This document shows positions 40,108 through 47,320 of a DNA stretch of 54,186 nt, one piece after another. The translations under genes were made by a program, and so were the position numbers. The notes beneath the pieces were generated by a model. It was given only the letters and a program-made list of their open reading frames with translations. It made no database searches and was not told the DNA's origin. Origin of the DNA: a virus. The stretch lies in the IMG/VR virus record IMGVR_UViG_3300032050_000178, positions 1 through 54,186 of that record; one strand, written 5' to 3'. Every line of letters begins with the position of its first letter. Position 1 is the first letter of the stretch.

Positions 40108-40286
40108 AATATCTCTTCTATCGATTTCTCTATAGACCTCTCATGAAGTTGATGCACCGTTATAATTGGCATCATATGTCGCGTAACCCGTATATAGAAC
40201 CAGGTGTGACTCATCTATGGTGTCATTGGTGTGGTGTACGATCGAAGATAAGAAACCACGAGGATAGTCGTGTTAACTTAAACTAG
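40104..40286 (+). CDS. Hypothetical basic protein with CxxC
   Basis: A 60-residue basic protein (MKYLFYRFLYRPLMKLMHRY start) with THLWCHWCGVRSKIRNH, a potential zinc ligand set. The start at 40104 is coupled to the tiny hydrophobic peptide; a TTG at 40062 is the alternative. Confidence 0.5.
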   Translation: MKYLFYRFLYRPLMKLMHRYNWHHMSRNPYIEPGVTHLWCHWCGVRSKIRNHEDSRVNLN

Positions 40287-40306
40287 TCTTCGTGGGTATT
40301 TTTTAT
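40255..40306 (+). terminator. Probable terminator
   Basis: ACCACGAGGATAGT near 40255 pairs imperfectly with ACTAGTCTTCGTGGGT (40282-40297), followed by ATTTTTTA. It ends the early block that starts at 36419. Confidence 0.5.
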
Positions 40307-40428
40307 AATGTAAAACGCGCTACGAATGTTTTATAATGCAAAATATTTTACGATGCAAAACGCTGTTAATAATTTTATAATGTAAAACCTGTTATTAGAA
40401 TATAAACTATGGTTTTACGATGCAAAAC
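40301..40428 (+). repeat. Five 16-bp repeats TTTTAYRATGYAAAAY
   Basis: Units start at 40301, 40329, 40346, 40373 and 40413. They alternate between TTTTATAATGTAAAAC and TTTTACGATGCAAAAC types and show partial dyad symmetry (TTTTAY...GYAAAA). They fill most of the 250-base gap between two early blocks. They contain TATAAT-like cores but lack matching -35 boxes. A repeated operator or replication-protein site is possible. Confidence 0.65.
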
Positions 40429-40438
40429 ACCCTGAGAG

Positions 40439-40464
40439 ACCCCACGGATTCTGTGGGGTTTTTT
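40439..40464 (+). terminator. Terminator of a terminator-promoter module
   Basis: ACCCCAC/GTGGGGT 7-bp stem followed by six T. With the promoter at 40479 it repeats the arrangement at 36382-36447, including the shared GTTACG sequence between the parts. Confidence 0.85.
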
Positions 40465-40478
40465 GTTACGAAAAAAGC

Positions 40479-40507
40479 TTGATTTTGGTCCCGTTTGCTT
40501 CCATAAT
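40479..40507 (+). promoter_or_regulatory. Early promoter with CCCGTTTG spacer
   Basis: TTGATT, 17 bases, CATAAT, with CCCGTTTG at spacer positions 6-13. Almost identical to the promoter at 41651. Confidence 0.8.
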
Positions 40508-40538
40508 AGAGGTACGTTAAGAGATAAGGAGAAACGAG

Positions 40539-40793
40539 ATGAATGAAGCAGAAAAGCGTATGTACGGTATGTCGCAGGAAGACATTCAAGAGCAGTATAT
40601 GGATAGCCTGACGGCAAAATTTTGCGGTCTTGAGATGGTGGTAGCCGGTTTGTTGTCCGATACCCAGGAGCTAATGGCCATGGGTGGTAATGAGAGGAAC
40701 CCGTTGTTGGATCAAGCTAGGAAGAATCTGAACATCGCGAAGTTCGTGCTGTTCGAGATGATGGATGCTAGACGTGAGAAGGAGGCTGCATAA
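40539..40793 (+). CDS. Hypothetical protein
   Basis: An 84-residue helical protein (MNEAEKRMYGMSQEDIQEQY start) with SD AAGGAG upstream. First gene of the second early block. The helical KFCGLEMVVAGLLSDTQELM pattern is seen in other phage early proteins. It ends in a TAATG junction. Confidence 0.7.
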   Translation: MNEAEKRMYGMSQEDIQEQYMDSLTAKFCGLEMVVAGLLSDTQELMAMGGNERNPLLDQARKNLNIAKFVLFEMMDARREKEAA

Positions 40794-41071
40794 TGAGAAT
40801 CGAAATCGGCTCAATAGTGACATGGAGTTCAGGCGCCGGCCAATTGCTCGGCGAGGTAGTCAACATGAAGCTGGATATGAATGCTGCTGATACCATTGTT
40901 CCATGGATCGTGATCAGCAGACTCGATACCGGTACTAAGGTGACTCTATGTGGTACTGATCAATATATCAAGATGATGAAGCTGAAAGTCATCGAGATGG
41001 AATTCGAAGAAGAATATGAGCTGGTATCATCTGATGGTACTGTGATTGATTCTTATACGGTGAGGCTCTAA
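40793..41071 (+). CDS. Hypothetical beta-rich protein
   Basis: A 92-residue protein. IGSIVTWSSGAGQLLGEVVNM resembles an SH3-like hypervariable binding domain, and a second acid-rich half follows (EMEFEEEYELVSSDG). Function unknown. Confidence 0.6.
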   Translation: MRIEIGSIVTWSSGAGQLLGEVVNMKLDMNAADTIVPWIVISRLDTGTKVTLCGTDQYIKMMKLKVIEMEFEEEYELVSSDGTVIDSYTVRL

Positions 41072-41229
41072 TGAGCGGCCCGTTGATAGCTGAATGTATT
41101 CGTGTAATCGCGTACAATGATGTATCACCATCGATTACCGTGTTCGAATCCTATGAGATCAAAGCGGCCTTGAATCTGATCAATACGTATGTGAAAGATA
41201 ATATACCCTTTACTGTGGAGTACAAATGA
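41071..41229 (+). CDS. Hypothetical small protein
   Basis: A 52-residue protein (MSGPLIAECIRVIAYNDVSP start). TAATG and ATGA junctions on both sides support translation. No domain. Confidence 0.5.
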   Translation: MSGPLIAECIRVIAYNDVSPSITVFESYEIKAALNLINTYVKDNIPFTVEYK

Positions 41230-41498
41230 AATCGAAAAAAGCCCTATTTGAAGTGTTGGATATGTATTTTGCTACTAATCGCTTCACTACTGATAAATTG
41301 AACGCCAAAGGCATCTCCAACGAGACCTATGGTAGGAAGTCCTGCATCTACATCAATTGTGGATTCACCGATTCGCGTAGGGAATTAGAAAACTTCCTAA
41401 CCGCACATGGCTTTAAGGTGAACCGCGATTACGATCGAGGCGGTGTACGGACCGAAGTCACCGTATCGTACTTCAGAGGTGAGCGCTGGTATGTCTAA
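41226..41498 (+). CDS. Hypothetical protein
   Basis: A 90-residue mixed alpha-beta protein (MKSKKALFEVLDMYFATNRF start), with the C-terminal RDYDRGGVRTEVTVSYFRGE. Possibly a small nucleic-acid-binding fold; unproven. Confidence 0.6.
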   Translation: MKSKKALFEVLDMYFATNRFTTDKLNAKGISNETYGRKSCIYINCGFTDSRRELENFLTAHGFKVNRDYDRGGVRTEVTVSYFRGERWYV

Positions 41499-41643
41499 TA
41501 TGTACGGATGCTACTTCTATAACTTCGATATCACTCACTGGTTCGATACCCTTGAACAGGCTAAAGAATATGGTGAGAAAGCCGGATTCCAGTATAGTGT
41601 TATCAAAAAGATAACGGAAAACACCACAGAAACCGTGGTGTAA
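41491..41643 (+). CDS. Hypothetical small protein
   Basis: A 50-residue protein (MSNMYGCYFYNFDITHWFDT start) coupled by an 8-base overlap. The stop codon lies at the end of a stem-loop (41621-41641) that precedes the next promoter. Confidence 0.5.
   Translation: MSNMYGCYFYNFDITHWFDTLEQAKEYGEKAGFQYSVIKKITENTTETVV
41621..41641 (+). other. Stem-loop preceding early promoter
   Basis: ACACCAC/GTGGTGT 7-bp stem with 7-base loop, ending at the stop codon of the upstream gene and 10 bases before TTGATT. It lacks a T tract but occupies the place of the terminator in the other promoter modules. Confidence 0.55.
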
Positions 41644-41650
41644 ATAACAG

Positions 41651-41679
41651 TTGATTTTGGTCCCGTTTGCCTCCATAAT
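41651..41679 (+). promoter_or_regulatory. Early promoter with CCCGTTTG spacer
   Basis: TTGATT, 17 bases, CATAAT, CCCGTTTG at spacer positions 6-13. Followed by SD AGGAGG and ATG 41713. Confidence 0.8.
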
Positions 41680-41712
41680 CACCATATAGACATTGATTAG
41701 GAGGTTAATAAA

Positions 41713-41892
41713 ATGTTAATAAACAAATATTACGAATCTATTAAGATCTACCTGTCGATGCCCAAAGATATGGGTTTCGAGTATATGGAAGTGATCCTCG
41801 ACGAGATGGTAGATGAGGGTCGGACGTTTGGTGAGGCTTACGCGTTGTTTGGTGAGATGGTCGATTTTGTGATTGATATGGAGCGTGTATGA
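41713..41892 (+). CDS. Hypothetical protein
   Basis: A 59-residue acidic helical protein (MLINKYYESIKIYLSMPKDM start) with SD AGGAGG 8 bases upstream. It overlaps the next start. No domain. Confidence 0.6.
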   Translation: MLINKYYESIKIYLSMPKDMGFEYMEVILDEMVDEGRTFGEAYALFGEMVDFVIDMERV

Positions 41893-42065
41893 TGACTCTA
41901 GATGAAATTAACATGGAGCTGAAGGCTCTGGCGGCGTATAACCTGGAGATGGAAACCAAAGCCATCTACGATGAGATGGTCAACGAGATGTGTGCTGAAT
42001 TCGAGATGTTGGAATATGCAGCACGCTCGTATGATGCAGATTGTTTAAGTTACGGGATGAAGTAA
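41889..42065 (+). CDS. Hypothetical protein
   Basis: A 57-58 residue acidic helical protein (MMTLDEINMELKALAAYNLE start), with ATG 41889 or 41892 as start. Coupled to the preceding gene. Confidence 0.55.
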   Translation: MMTLDEINMELKALAAYNLEMETKAIYDEMVNEMCAEFEMLEYAARSYDADCLSYGMK

Positions 42066-42068
42066 CAG

Positions 42069-42097
42069 TTGACTCAAAACCCGTTTGTGACGATAAT
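42069..42097 (+). promoter_or_regulatory. Early promoter with CCCGTTTG spacer
   Basis: TTGACT, 17 bases, GATAAT, CCCGTTTG at spacer positions 6-13. SD GAGGAG and ATG 42139 follow. Confidence 0.78.
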
Positions 42098-42138
42098 CAT
42101 AGTGTAGTAAATTTTTCAACTTTTTGAGGAGTATCTAA

Positions 42139-42513
42139 ATGACTAAAGTAACTAATCTTTCCAAAGCCACCGAGATGGTAAAAGTAGCCGTTGAGGCTCG
42201 CACCCCTAAAGCCGATATTATAGCTCAATTGGTGGCCGAACTCAATATCTCGAAGGCTAACGCGTTCGTGTACTTCACCAAAGCCTCGAAAGCTTTAGGG
42301 TTCACGATCACTAAAGATAAGGGTGCGACGAAAGTAGCCGCACCTGCTGAAGGTGTCACCGTAGTCAAGGATGGCAAGCGTGTGACTAAAGCAAAAGTCA
42401 AGGAGCTGGCTGATGAACAGAAGGTAGCCGCCTTCTTCGAGAATGCTCAAAAGCGTATAGCAGAGAAGGCTAAAGCTCAACCAGCATCGGTCTTCGCAGC
42501 ATTGGGCGTATAA
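42139..42513 (+). CDS. Basic protein, probably nucleic-acid binding
   Basis: A 124-residue Lys/Ala-rich protein. Residues 20-55 (ADIIAQLVAELNISKANAFVYFTKA) resemble a helix-turn-helix region, and a basic linker (GATKVAAPAEGVTVVKDGKR) leads to a C-terminal helix ending in ASVFAALGV. It stands alone behind its own strong early promoter, as expected for an early regulator or host-takeover protein. Function not established. Confidence 0.7.
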   Translation: MTKVTNLSKATEMVKVAVEARTPKADIIAQLVAELNISKANAFVYFTKASKALGFTITKDKGATKVAAPAEGVTVVKDGKRVTKAKVKELADEQKVAAFFENAQKRIAEKAKAQPASVFAALGV

Positions 42514-42537
42514 TTATCGCGTGTGAGGCTGGAGGCA

Positions 42538-42732
42538 ATGTCAATAAGTCCTCCACCTAATCCAGAGACTAATATGAGCGAATTGCATATTGAAATTATG
42601 GAGCTTCTAGAGAATAGCAAGCTCACCTATCAGCAGATAGCCGATAAACTACAAATACCTCTAGTATGGGTGGAGGCTGTAGAAGAGAACATTCTGAAGA
42701 ACTATAATTTAGATAAGGCTGAAAGAATATGA
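42538..42732 (+). CDS. Small helix-turn-helix-like protein
   Basis: A 64-residue protein ending with LTYQQIADKLQIPLVWVEAVEENI, which looks like an HTH recognition unit (YQQIADKLQIP). The start is uncertain: ATG 42538 has GGAGG only two bases away, and ATG 42574 begins at MSELHIEIMELL. Possible small regulator. Confidence 0.55.
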   Translation: MSISPPPNPETNMSELHIEIMELLENSKLTYQQIADKLQIPLVWVEAVEENILKNYNLDKAERI

Positions 42733-42827
42733 AATCATTCCTAATTGAGCTGTTAGCTTTTATAGCCTCTATAGTAGCTATCGGCGGACCGTTTTTCTAC
42801 TACATGTTATTTGTGATGAAGCCGTAA
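42729..42827 (+). CDS. Tiny membrane protein
   Basis: A 32-residue hydrophobic peptide (MKSFLIELLAFIASIVAIGG start) coupled by an ATGA junction. One transmembrane helix. Confidence 0.45.
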   Translation: MKSFLIELLAFIASIVAIGGPFFYYMLFVMKP

Positions 42828-42997
42828 ATTAGAGATATGTAGTACAACTTTTCAAAAAAAGTATTGTTACTCTATACAACCAGGTTACAGGCATTAACGG
42901 TCCTTTAAACACAAAATTTTCCCGCGCGCTATAGTTCACTTCTATAGATCCCGCTATAATACTAATATCTCAAAATTTTTCCGCTCGCGCTCACACC
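42828..42997 (+). other. Intergenic region with GC-rich repeats and weak promoter
   Basis: No gene seen. Two similar stretches, AAATTTTCCCGCGCGCT (about 42915) and AAATTTTTCCGCTCGCGCT (about 42974), bracket a TATAAT at 42955-42960 whose -35 is poor. The following gene (42998) has no SD. The repeats may be operator or UP-type elements. Confidence 0.4.
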
Positions 42998-43213
42998 ATG
43001 AATGAACGAATTCGACTACTTGCTGAACAGGCTGGATACAAACATCCAGATGCCGTAGGTATGTGTGAAGATTATTCTTATTTTAACCATGAAAAGTTCG
43101 CCGAGTTGATTGTTCGGGAATGTGCCGATCAATTTAGACTGGTATATACAGATGAACAATATCAACGTAGGATTGACAAAACTATTCTTAAACATTTTGG
43201 ACTTTACGAATGA
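42998..43213 (+). CDS. Small MNxxIxELA-family phage protein
   Basis: A 71-residue paralogue: MNERIRLLAEQAG, HEKFAELIVRECADQF and ILKHFGLYE. No ribosome site is seen before ATG 42998, which is odd for this genome. It overlaps its paralogue at 43210 (ATGA). Confidence 0.7.
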   Translation: MNERIRLLAEQAGYKHPDAVGMCEDYSYFNHEKFAELIVRECADQFRLVYTDEQYQRRIDKTILKHFGLYE

Positions 43214-43467
43214 ACGATCCATTCAAAGAGATAGCTGATAGAGCACATTTCAATATATACCATAGTGACTTATGGAGTGGGACCGGTAGACGTTTTGCTG
43301 AGATGATTGCTAAGGAATGTGCTGCCTGTTGTGGATCACAGGCCGATAAACGTAACATATTAAAGCGATTTGGAATGCCAGTAGAGTCTAACGTTCAGTA
43401 TCCAGGACCTGATCCTCATGGTTCTATTACTTCACAGTATACCAGGGAGTACAATATCCCTAAATGA
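43210..43467 (+). CDS. Small MNxxIxELA-family phage protein
   Basis: An 85-residue paralogue: MNDPFKEIADRAHF, GRRFAEMIAKECAACC and ILKRFGMP, with an extra C-terminal tail. The tandem copy at 42998 indicates duplication. Overlaps the radical SAM gene by 4 bases. Confidence 0.7.
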   Translation: MNDPFKEIADRAHFNIYHSDLWSGTGRRFAEMIAKECAACCGSQADKRNILKRFGMPVESNVQYPGPDPHGSITSQYTREYNIPK

Positions 43468-44924
43468 AGGCTATTATTTTTAGTATGGAAGCACCCATTC
43501 CATACCGTAGTTTAGGTGCACATAGAATATCCAGTTTCCTTCGCCAGCATGGTTGGGATATGGAGGTGGTGAACTATGCTAGTTACTTTACCACCGAAGA
43601 GCTAATTCAATTATTTAAATCCAGGTATACTCAGGATTTGAAGTTTATTGGTGTCAGCTGTAACTTTGGTGTGTATGATCAAACGTTTGATGCGTTTGTC
43701 TTTTGGGTCAAGCAATATTATCCTTATGTAAAGATATTGATCGGGGGGCAGTATTTGCCCGAGCATATGACCGAGGCCGCCGATTACTTTATAACGGGCT
43801 TTGGTGAGAATGCTATGTTAGCCCTCACCAGGTATCTCTTTAGTAACGGGGAATCGGTTAAGTTTAAAATCGGTCGAGGTAAGAAAGTCATCGACGGTAC
43901 TGGATTCTATCCTAGTGCGCCGATGAAGGCGTTGTATGTGGAATATGAGAAACGAGACTTTTTGGACCCAGACGAATGGGTGGGGATTGAGTTTGGAAGA
44001 GGCTGTAAATTCGAATGCCCATACTGTAACTTTCCCATCCTGGGTATTAAAGGTGACTTTACCAGAGATACCGATGACTATCTAAAACAAGTTAGACATG
44101 CCTACGATAACTACGGTATTAGTAAATATCTGGTGGCCGATGAAACGTTTAATGATACGACCGAAAAGATTATTAAGTTTGCCGATGCTACCGAACAACT
44201 AAACTTCCAACCCTATTATTCCGGATTTGCAAGAGCCGATCTTCTGGTGATTAGAAAAGAAGATCGTGAACATATGGCACGGATGGGGTTCTTGGGACAC
44301 TTCTATGGTGTCGAAAGTATGAACCAGGAAACATCTAAAGTGATCGGTAAAGGAATTAAAACCGAACGTCTACAAGATGGCTTACTGGAGGTGGATAAGT
44401 ACTTTAGAGATCTAAATCTACCCTATAGAGGCACCCTGGCCCTGGTCGTAGGCCTACCAAAAGAAACCGTGGAGTCTCAGAAGGCTACCTTTAAATGGGT
44501 AACAGAAAATTGGCTACCTAATCATCATACTCTGTGCTGGGGTCTGGATATACCATCACCAGAAAGTATCGCTCTTAAACCTAGTAAGATAAGTTTGGAT
44601 CTACCTAAATACGGATATAAGATTAATCCGGCCATACGGGAAGAAAAACCATACCTGGACTTCCATCTATTCTATAACGATAGCGTACCCTGGGAAAGCG
44701 AACACTTTAATCATACTACGGCAAAATTAATGGCTGAGGAATTCATGAACAGTATAGACGATCGTAACATGATAGGTAACTTCGATCTACCTAACTATAG
44801 ACTACACCCAAGAGATTCTATTGGTAAACGCTTTATTAAAAAGAATGAAGGAATGTCTTCCTTTATAAATTATAACCTCGCCTTTGTGGATAGATACAAG
44901 AGCCGTAAATTAAACTACCAATGA
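43464..44924 (+). CDS. B12-type radical SAM protein
   Basis: The 486-residue protein has a Rossmann-like N-terminal half (RSLGAHRISSFLRQHGWDME, KILIGGQYLPE) as in cobalamin-binding radical SAM enzymes, and a radical SAM domain with CKFECPYC (CxxxCxxC, near residues 183-190) plus FGRG before it and GLPKETVES later. The cobalamin DxHxxG signature is not evident, so B12 binding may be lost. Substrate unknown; it could methylate or rearrange a nucleotide or peptide. Codon use is slightly more GC-rich than in the structural genes. Confidence 0.88.
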   Translation: MKAIIFSMEAPIPYRSLGAHRISSFLRQHGWDMEVVNYASYFTTEELIQLFKSRYTQDLKFIGVSCNFGVYDQTFDAFVFWVKQYYPYVKILIGGQYLPEHMTEAADYFITGFGENAMLALTRYLFSNGESVKFKIGRGKKVIDGTGFYPSAPMKALYVEYEKRDFLDPDEWVGIEFGRGCKFECPYCNFPILGIKGDFTRDTDDYLKQVRHAYDNYGISKYLVADETFNDTTEKIIKFADATEQLNFQPYYSGFARADLLVIRKEDREHMARMGFLGHFYGVESMNQETSKVIGKGIKTERLQDGLLEVDKYFRDLNLPYRGTLALVVGLPKETVESQKATFKWVTENWLPNHHTLCWGLDIPSPESIALKPSKISLDLPKYGYKINPAIREEKPYLDFHLFYNDSVPWESEHFNHTTAKLMAEEFMNSIDDRNMIGNFDLPNYRLHPRDSIGKRFIKKNEGMSSFINYNLAFVDRYKSRKLNYQ

Positions 44925-45061
44925 GACAACTGGCCATCTTCCTTTACTTTCTTTCCTTTCTAACGCTGGCGTTACATAATGGAGATTGGGTAGGGGTTCT
45001 GGTATTACTGTCTCTGTTTCTTCCTTTCTTTTCTTACGCCGAAGAATATGATCATCCCTAG
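44921..45061 (+). CDS. Small two-TM membrane protein
   Basis: A 46-residue protein with hydrophobic spans (LAIFLYFLSFLTLAL and VGVLVLLSLFLPFFSYA) and an acidic tail. ATGA overlap with the radical SAM gene and a 14-base overlap with the next. Confidence 0.5.
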   Translation: MRQLAIFLYFLSFLTLALHNGDWVGVLVLLSLFLPFFSYAEEYDHP

Positions 45062-45332
45062 AGTATCGTCTACGTTACTTAAAGCCGTATCTATGGACCA
45101 GCTACGTAGTTACTGGGTCAAGGAACGTATCGATGAAATGAATCGTGAAAAGCTGGCTGAAGAGCAGTTAAAGTTGATTGGCAACCAAGAAGCTATTAGA
45201 ATAATGAGAAATGTTAATTACCAGAAAGATACAGAAGAGTTACGACAGTACGCCTACTACGAAGGTGTAAAAGAGCAACAACTTCTGGCTCGGTCTACGG
45301 TAAGAGGTATCTTTATTGATCGTTATGTGTGA
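45048..45332 (+). CDS. Hypothetical helical protein
   Basis: A 94-residue charged helical protein (MIIPRVSSTLLKAVSMDQLR start) with DEMNREKLAEEQLKLIGNQE. Function unknown. Confidence 0.6.
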   Translation: MIIPRVSSTLLKAVSMDQLRSYWVKERIDEMNREKLAEEQLKLIGNQEAIRIMRNVNYQKDTEELRQYAYYEGVKEQQLLARSTVRGIFIDRYV

Positions 45333-45338
45333 GGTGTT

Positions 45339-45671
45339 ATGCTAGTCTATACGAAAAATACTTTTAAGAAACCTAAAGGTTACTCTTCTGCAGCAAGTAA
45401 GAAGGCTTTGTTTGAATATGAGCAATGGCTGGCAAAACATAAAACTAATGTTAAGGTAGAGAAGAAAGAATATGTTCCCCCGAAATCTATTACTCGTCCT
45501 ACTGTTTTTGTTCCTTCTTTGGATTCTGGTATAGGCAATGCAACGAAACCTATCGAAGGTAAACGCTATACCGGAACTAGTATGATCGGTATTGCAACGA
45601 TGCATAAGAGTAATCTGGTACCAGTCTTTCAAGAAGAAAATTGTAAAGAGCTGGCTAAGATGCGCCGATGA
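45339..45671 (+). CDS. Hypothetical basic protein
   Basis: A 110-residue protein with an N-terminal ASKKALFEYEQWLAKHKTN helix and the Pro/Thr-rich segment TRPTVFVPSLDSGIGNATKP, which recurs in other phages before a KRYTGTSMIGIATMHKSN C-terminus. SD GAGGTG lies upstream. Function unknown. Confidence 0.7.
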   Translation: MLVYTKNTFKKPKGYSSAASKKALFEYEQWLAKHKTNVKVEKKEYVPPKSITRPTVFVPSLDSGIGNATKPIEGKRYTGTSMIGIATMHKSNLVPVFQEENCKELAKMRR

Positions 45672-45835
45672 AGTATATAATAGCTATACTGTTTGTAAGC
45701 GATACCATTCAGGTAAATTTACAACCTGATCTGTCGTTTAAGACTTATAATGAGTGTTTAATGTTTCAACGCTATATGAATATGAGTACACCAGTGAACT
45801 CTAATACGGTGTTCTGGTGCGTGAAGAAAAAGTGA
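45668..45835 (+). CDS. Small secreted-like protein
   Basis: A 55-residue protein with a hydrophobic N-terminus (MKYIIAILFVSDTIQV) and a TYNECLMFQRYMN motif, like small phage proteins with two Cys. A similar pattern (YPSYQQCMQAREEW) occurs at 52099. ATGA junction upstream. Confidence 0.5.
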   Translation: MKYIIAILFVSDTIQVNLQPDLSFKTYNECLMFQRYMNMSTPVNSNTVFWCVKKK

Positions 45836-45841
45836 GATATT

Positions 45842-45964
45842 ATGAACATTGGTTCTATTGTTATGACAGTCTTGTTTCTCTGGTTTATCTTTAAGGGTGA
45901 ACCAGATATCTTCGATAACGTTCAACGTGCTGCATTTAAAGCTACTGCATCAGTTGCAAAGTAA
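45842..45964 (+). CDS. Small single-TM protein
   Basis: A 40-residue protein (MNIGSIVMTVLFLWFIFKGE start) with one transmembrane helix and an amphipathic tail. Function unknown. Confidence 0.45.
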   Translation: MNIGSIVMTVLFLWFIFKGEPDIFDNVQRAAFKATASVAK

Positions 45965-45995
45965 TAAATAATAATTTACACACACAATTTAAAAA

Positions 45996-46796
45996 ATGAA
46001 AAACTTCTTTTTGGCACTGATGGTGCTTTTTTCTTTTTCTGTTCAAGCCAAATCTAAACACCCTCCCACGCCCAGCTACGATACACTCTACGTGGCTAAT
46101 GAATCGAAAAAAGAAACTCTGGTAGACATTAACTCCGATCTAGTCAGACCTATTGCCTCTATTACTAAGCTTATGTCTGCTATCGTCGTATTGGATAAAT
46201 GCCAACCTCTGAACGAAAAGCTAGCATTTAAAGGTTCACGCTCATTACCCAGAGGTAAGTATACACGTGAAGAGTTACTATCGGCTATGTTAGTAAAATC
46301 AGATAACGTGGCTGCAGAAACTTTGGCTAAAAACTACCCCGGGGGTAATCAAGAATTCTACCTACAGATGAATAGAACGGCCGAAAAGTTAGGTATGAAA
46401 GAATCTACCTTTGTAGATGCATCCGGTCTTGGTGGTGGTAATCGTTCTACAGCTAAAGAGCTAACCATACTACTTAAAGAAGCTTATCGTTACGATACTA
46501 TTAAACATATGGCTAGTTCCCCTGTAACACATCTTACAGCAGAGGTACAGCAGAAAAAGAAAAAGAAACTGATTGAAAAAGTTCGTGAAGTAAAACTGTC
46601 TAATACTAGTCACGAGTTGCTAAAAGAATTTAATGAGATTATAATATCTAAAACTGGCACAACCAGTCAAGCAGGTAAATGCCTAGTCTTACTTGTACGT
46701 AAAAATGATGAGTTTTACTCTATAGTAATCCTAGGGGATCAGAGACGTAAACATGTCACTGATACTGCAAAACGTTTATTAACACAAAGTATCTAA
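45996..46796 (+). CDS. D-alanyl-D-alanine peptidase (S11 family)
   Basis: The 266-residue protein has a signal peptide (residues 1-18, ending SVQA) and the three penicillin-binding motifs: SITK (Ser55-Lys58), SDN (103-105) and KTG (near 219). It is shorter than PBP5, like PBP7-type endopeptidases. It would cut peptidoglycan cross-links or stem peptides in the periplasm, aiding lysis or envelope remodelling. There is no strong SD, and an AATAAATA box lies about 26-33 bases upstream. Confidence 0.9.
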   Translation: MKNFFLALMVLFSFSVQAKSKHPPTPSYDTLYVANESKKETLVDINSDLVRPIASITKLMSAIVVLDKCQPLNEKLAFKGSRSLPRGKYTREELLSAMLVKSDNVAAETLAKNYPGGNQEFYLQMNRTAEKLGMKESTFVDASGLGGGNRSTAKELTILLKEAYRYDTIKHMASSPVTHLTAEVQQKKKKKLIEKVREVKLSNTSHELLKEFNEIIISKTGTTSQAGKCLVLLVRKNDEFYSIVILGDQRRKHVTDTAKRLLTQSI

Positions 46797-46797
46797 A

Positions 46798-47022
46798 ATG
46801 AATGAAAATGTTTTATCAAGTATTATTTACGCCGCACAGTTTTCAGTAGCTGCAACAATTATTTGTATCGGTGTTATGGTTCTCGCTGTAACAGCTATTG
46901 CACTTAATCAAATGTTTCATAGGTACTGGATACCTGTTAATCTGTTTAAATGGATCAATGAGTCCTTAAGACAGGACGATCCTTCTAAAAAGAAGGGAAC
47001 ACAAGATAATGGAAAAACTTAA
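46798..47022 (+). CDS. Small membrane protein
   Basis: A 74-residue protein with one long hydrophobic segment (residues 14-38) and a polar, Lys-rich C-terminus. Directly follows the D,D-peptidase, so an envelope or lysis role is possible. Confidence 0.6.
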   Translation: MNENVLSSIIYAAQFSVAATIICIGVMVLAVTAIALNQMFHRYWIPVNLFKWINESLRQDDPSKKKGTQDNGKT

Positions 47023-47248
47023 CATCAAAGAGTATCTCGACTCTGTAAAGAATATGGAGTTCTTTACGGTTAAGAAACAATTGTTGGAGCCGTTACCTTT
47101 TAACGGCCCGATCCCTTTCGACATTAAAATCAACAAAGCCGGTGTTGCAGCTTTTAAAGTACTGGCTACCTCTAAAGATGATGCGTTACGTAAAGTAGAT
47201 GATTGGATCAGCGGATTGTATAACGATCCTAGTGAAGACTACTTATAA
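47009..47248 (+). CDS. Hypothetical protein
   Basis: A 79-residue protein (MEKLNIKEYLDSVKNMEFFT start) with LATSKDDALRKVDDWISG, a beta-alpha unit typical of small phage proteins. Overlaps its upstream neighbour by 14 bases. Confidence 0.6.
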   Translation: MEKLNIKEYLDSVKNMEFFTVKKQLLEPLPFNGPIPFDIKINKAGVAAFKVLATSKDDALRKVDDWISGLYNDPSEDYL

Positions 47249-47269
47249 AAGTATTAACAAACGTAACAG

Positions 47270-47298
47270 TTGATCGTAACACCGTTTCCCGCTATAAT
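47270..47298 (+). promoter_or_regulatory. Early promoter
   Basis: TTGATC, 17 bases, TATAAT. The spacer has ACCGTTTC at the CCCGTTTG position (6 of 8 matches). SD GAGGAG and ATG 47321 follow. Confidence 0.78.
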
Positions 47299-47320
47299 AT
47301 AGGTATAGTGAGGAGATTCT

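Noticed and set aside
40301-40428. CRISPR array
   Set aside because: Repeat units are only 16 bases with spacers of 1-24 bases, AT-rich and without cas genes, so this is not a CRISPR.
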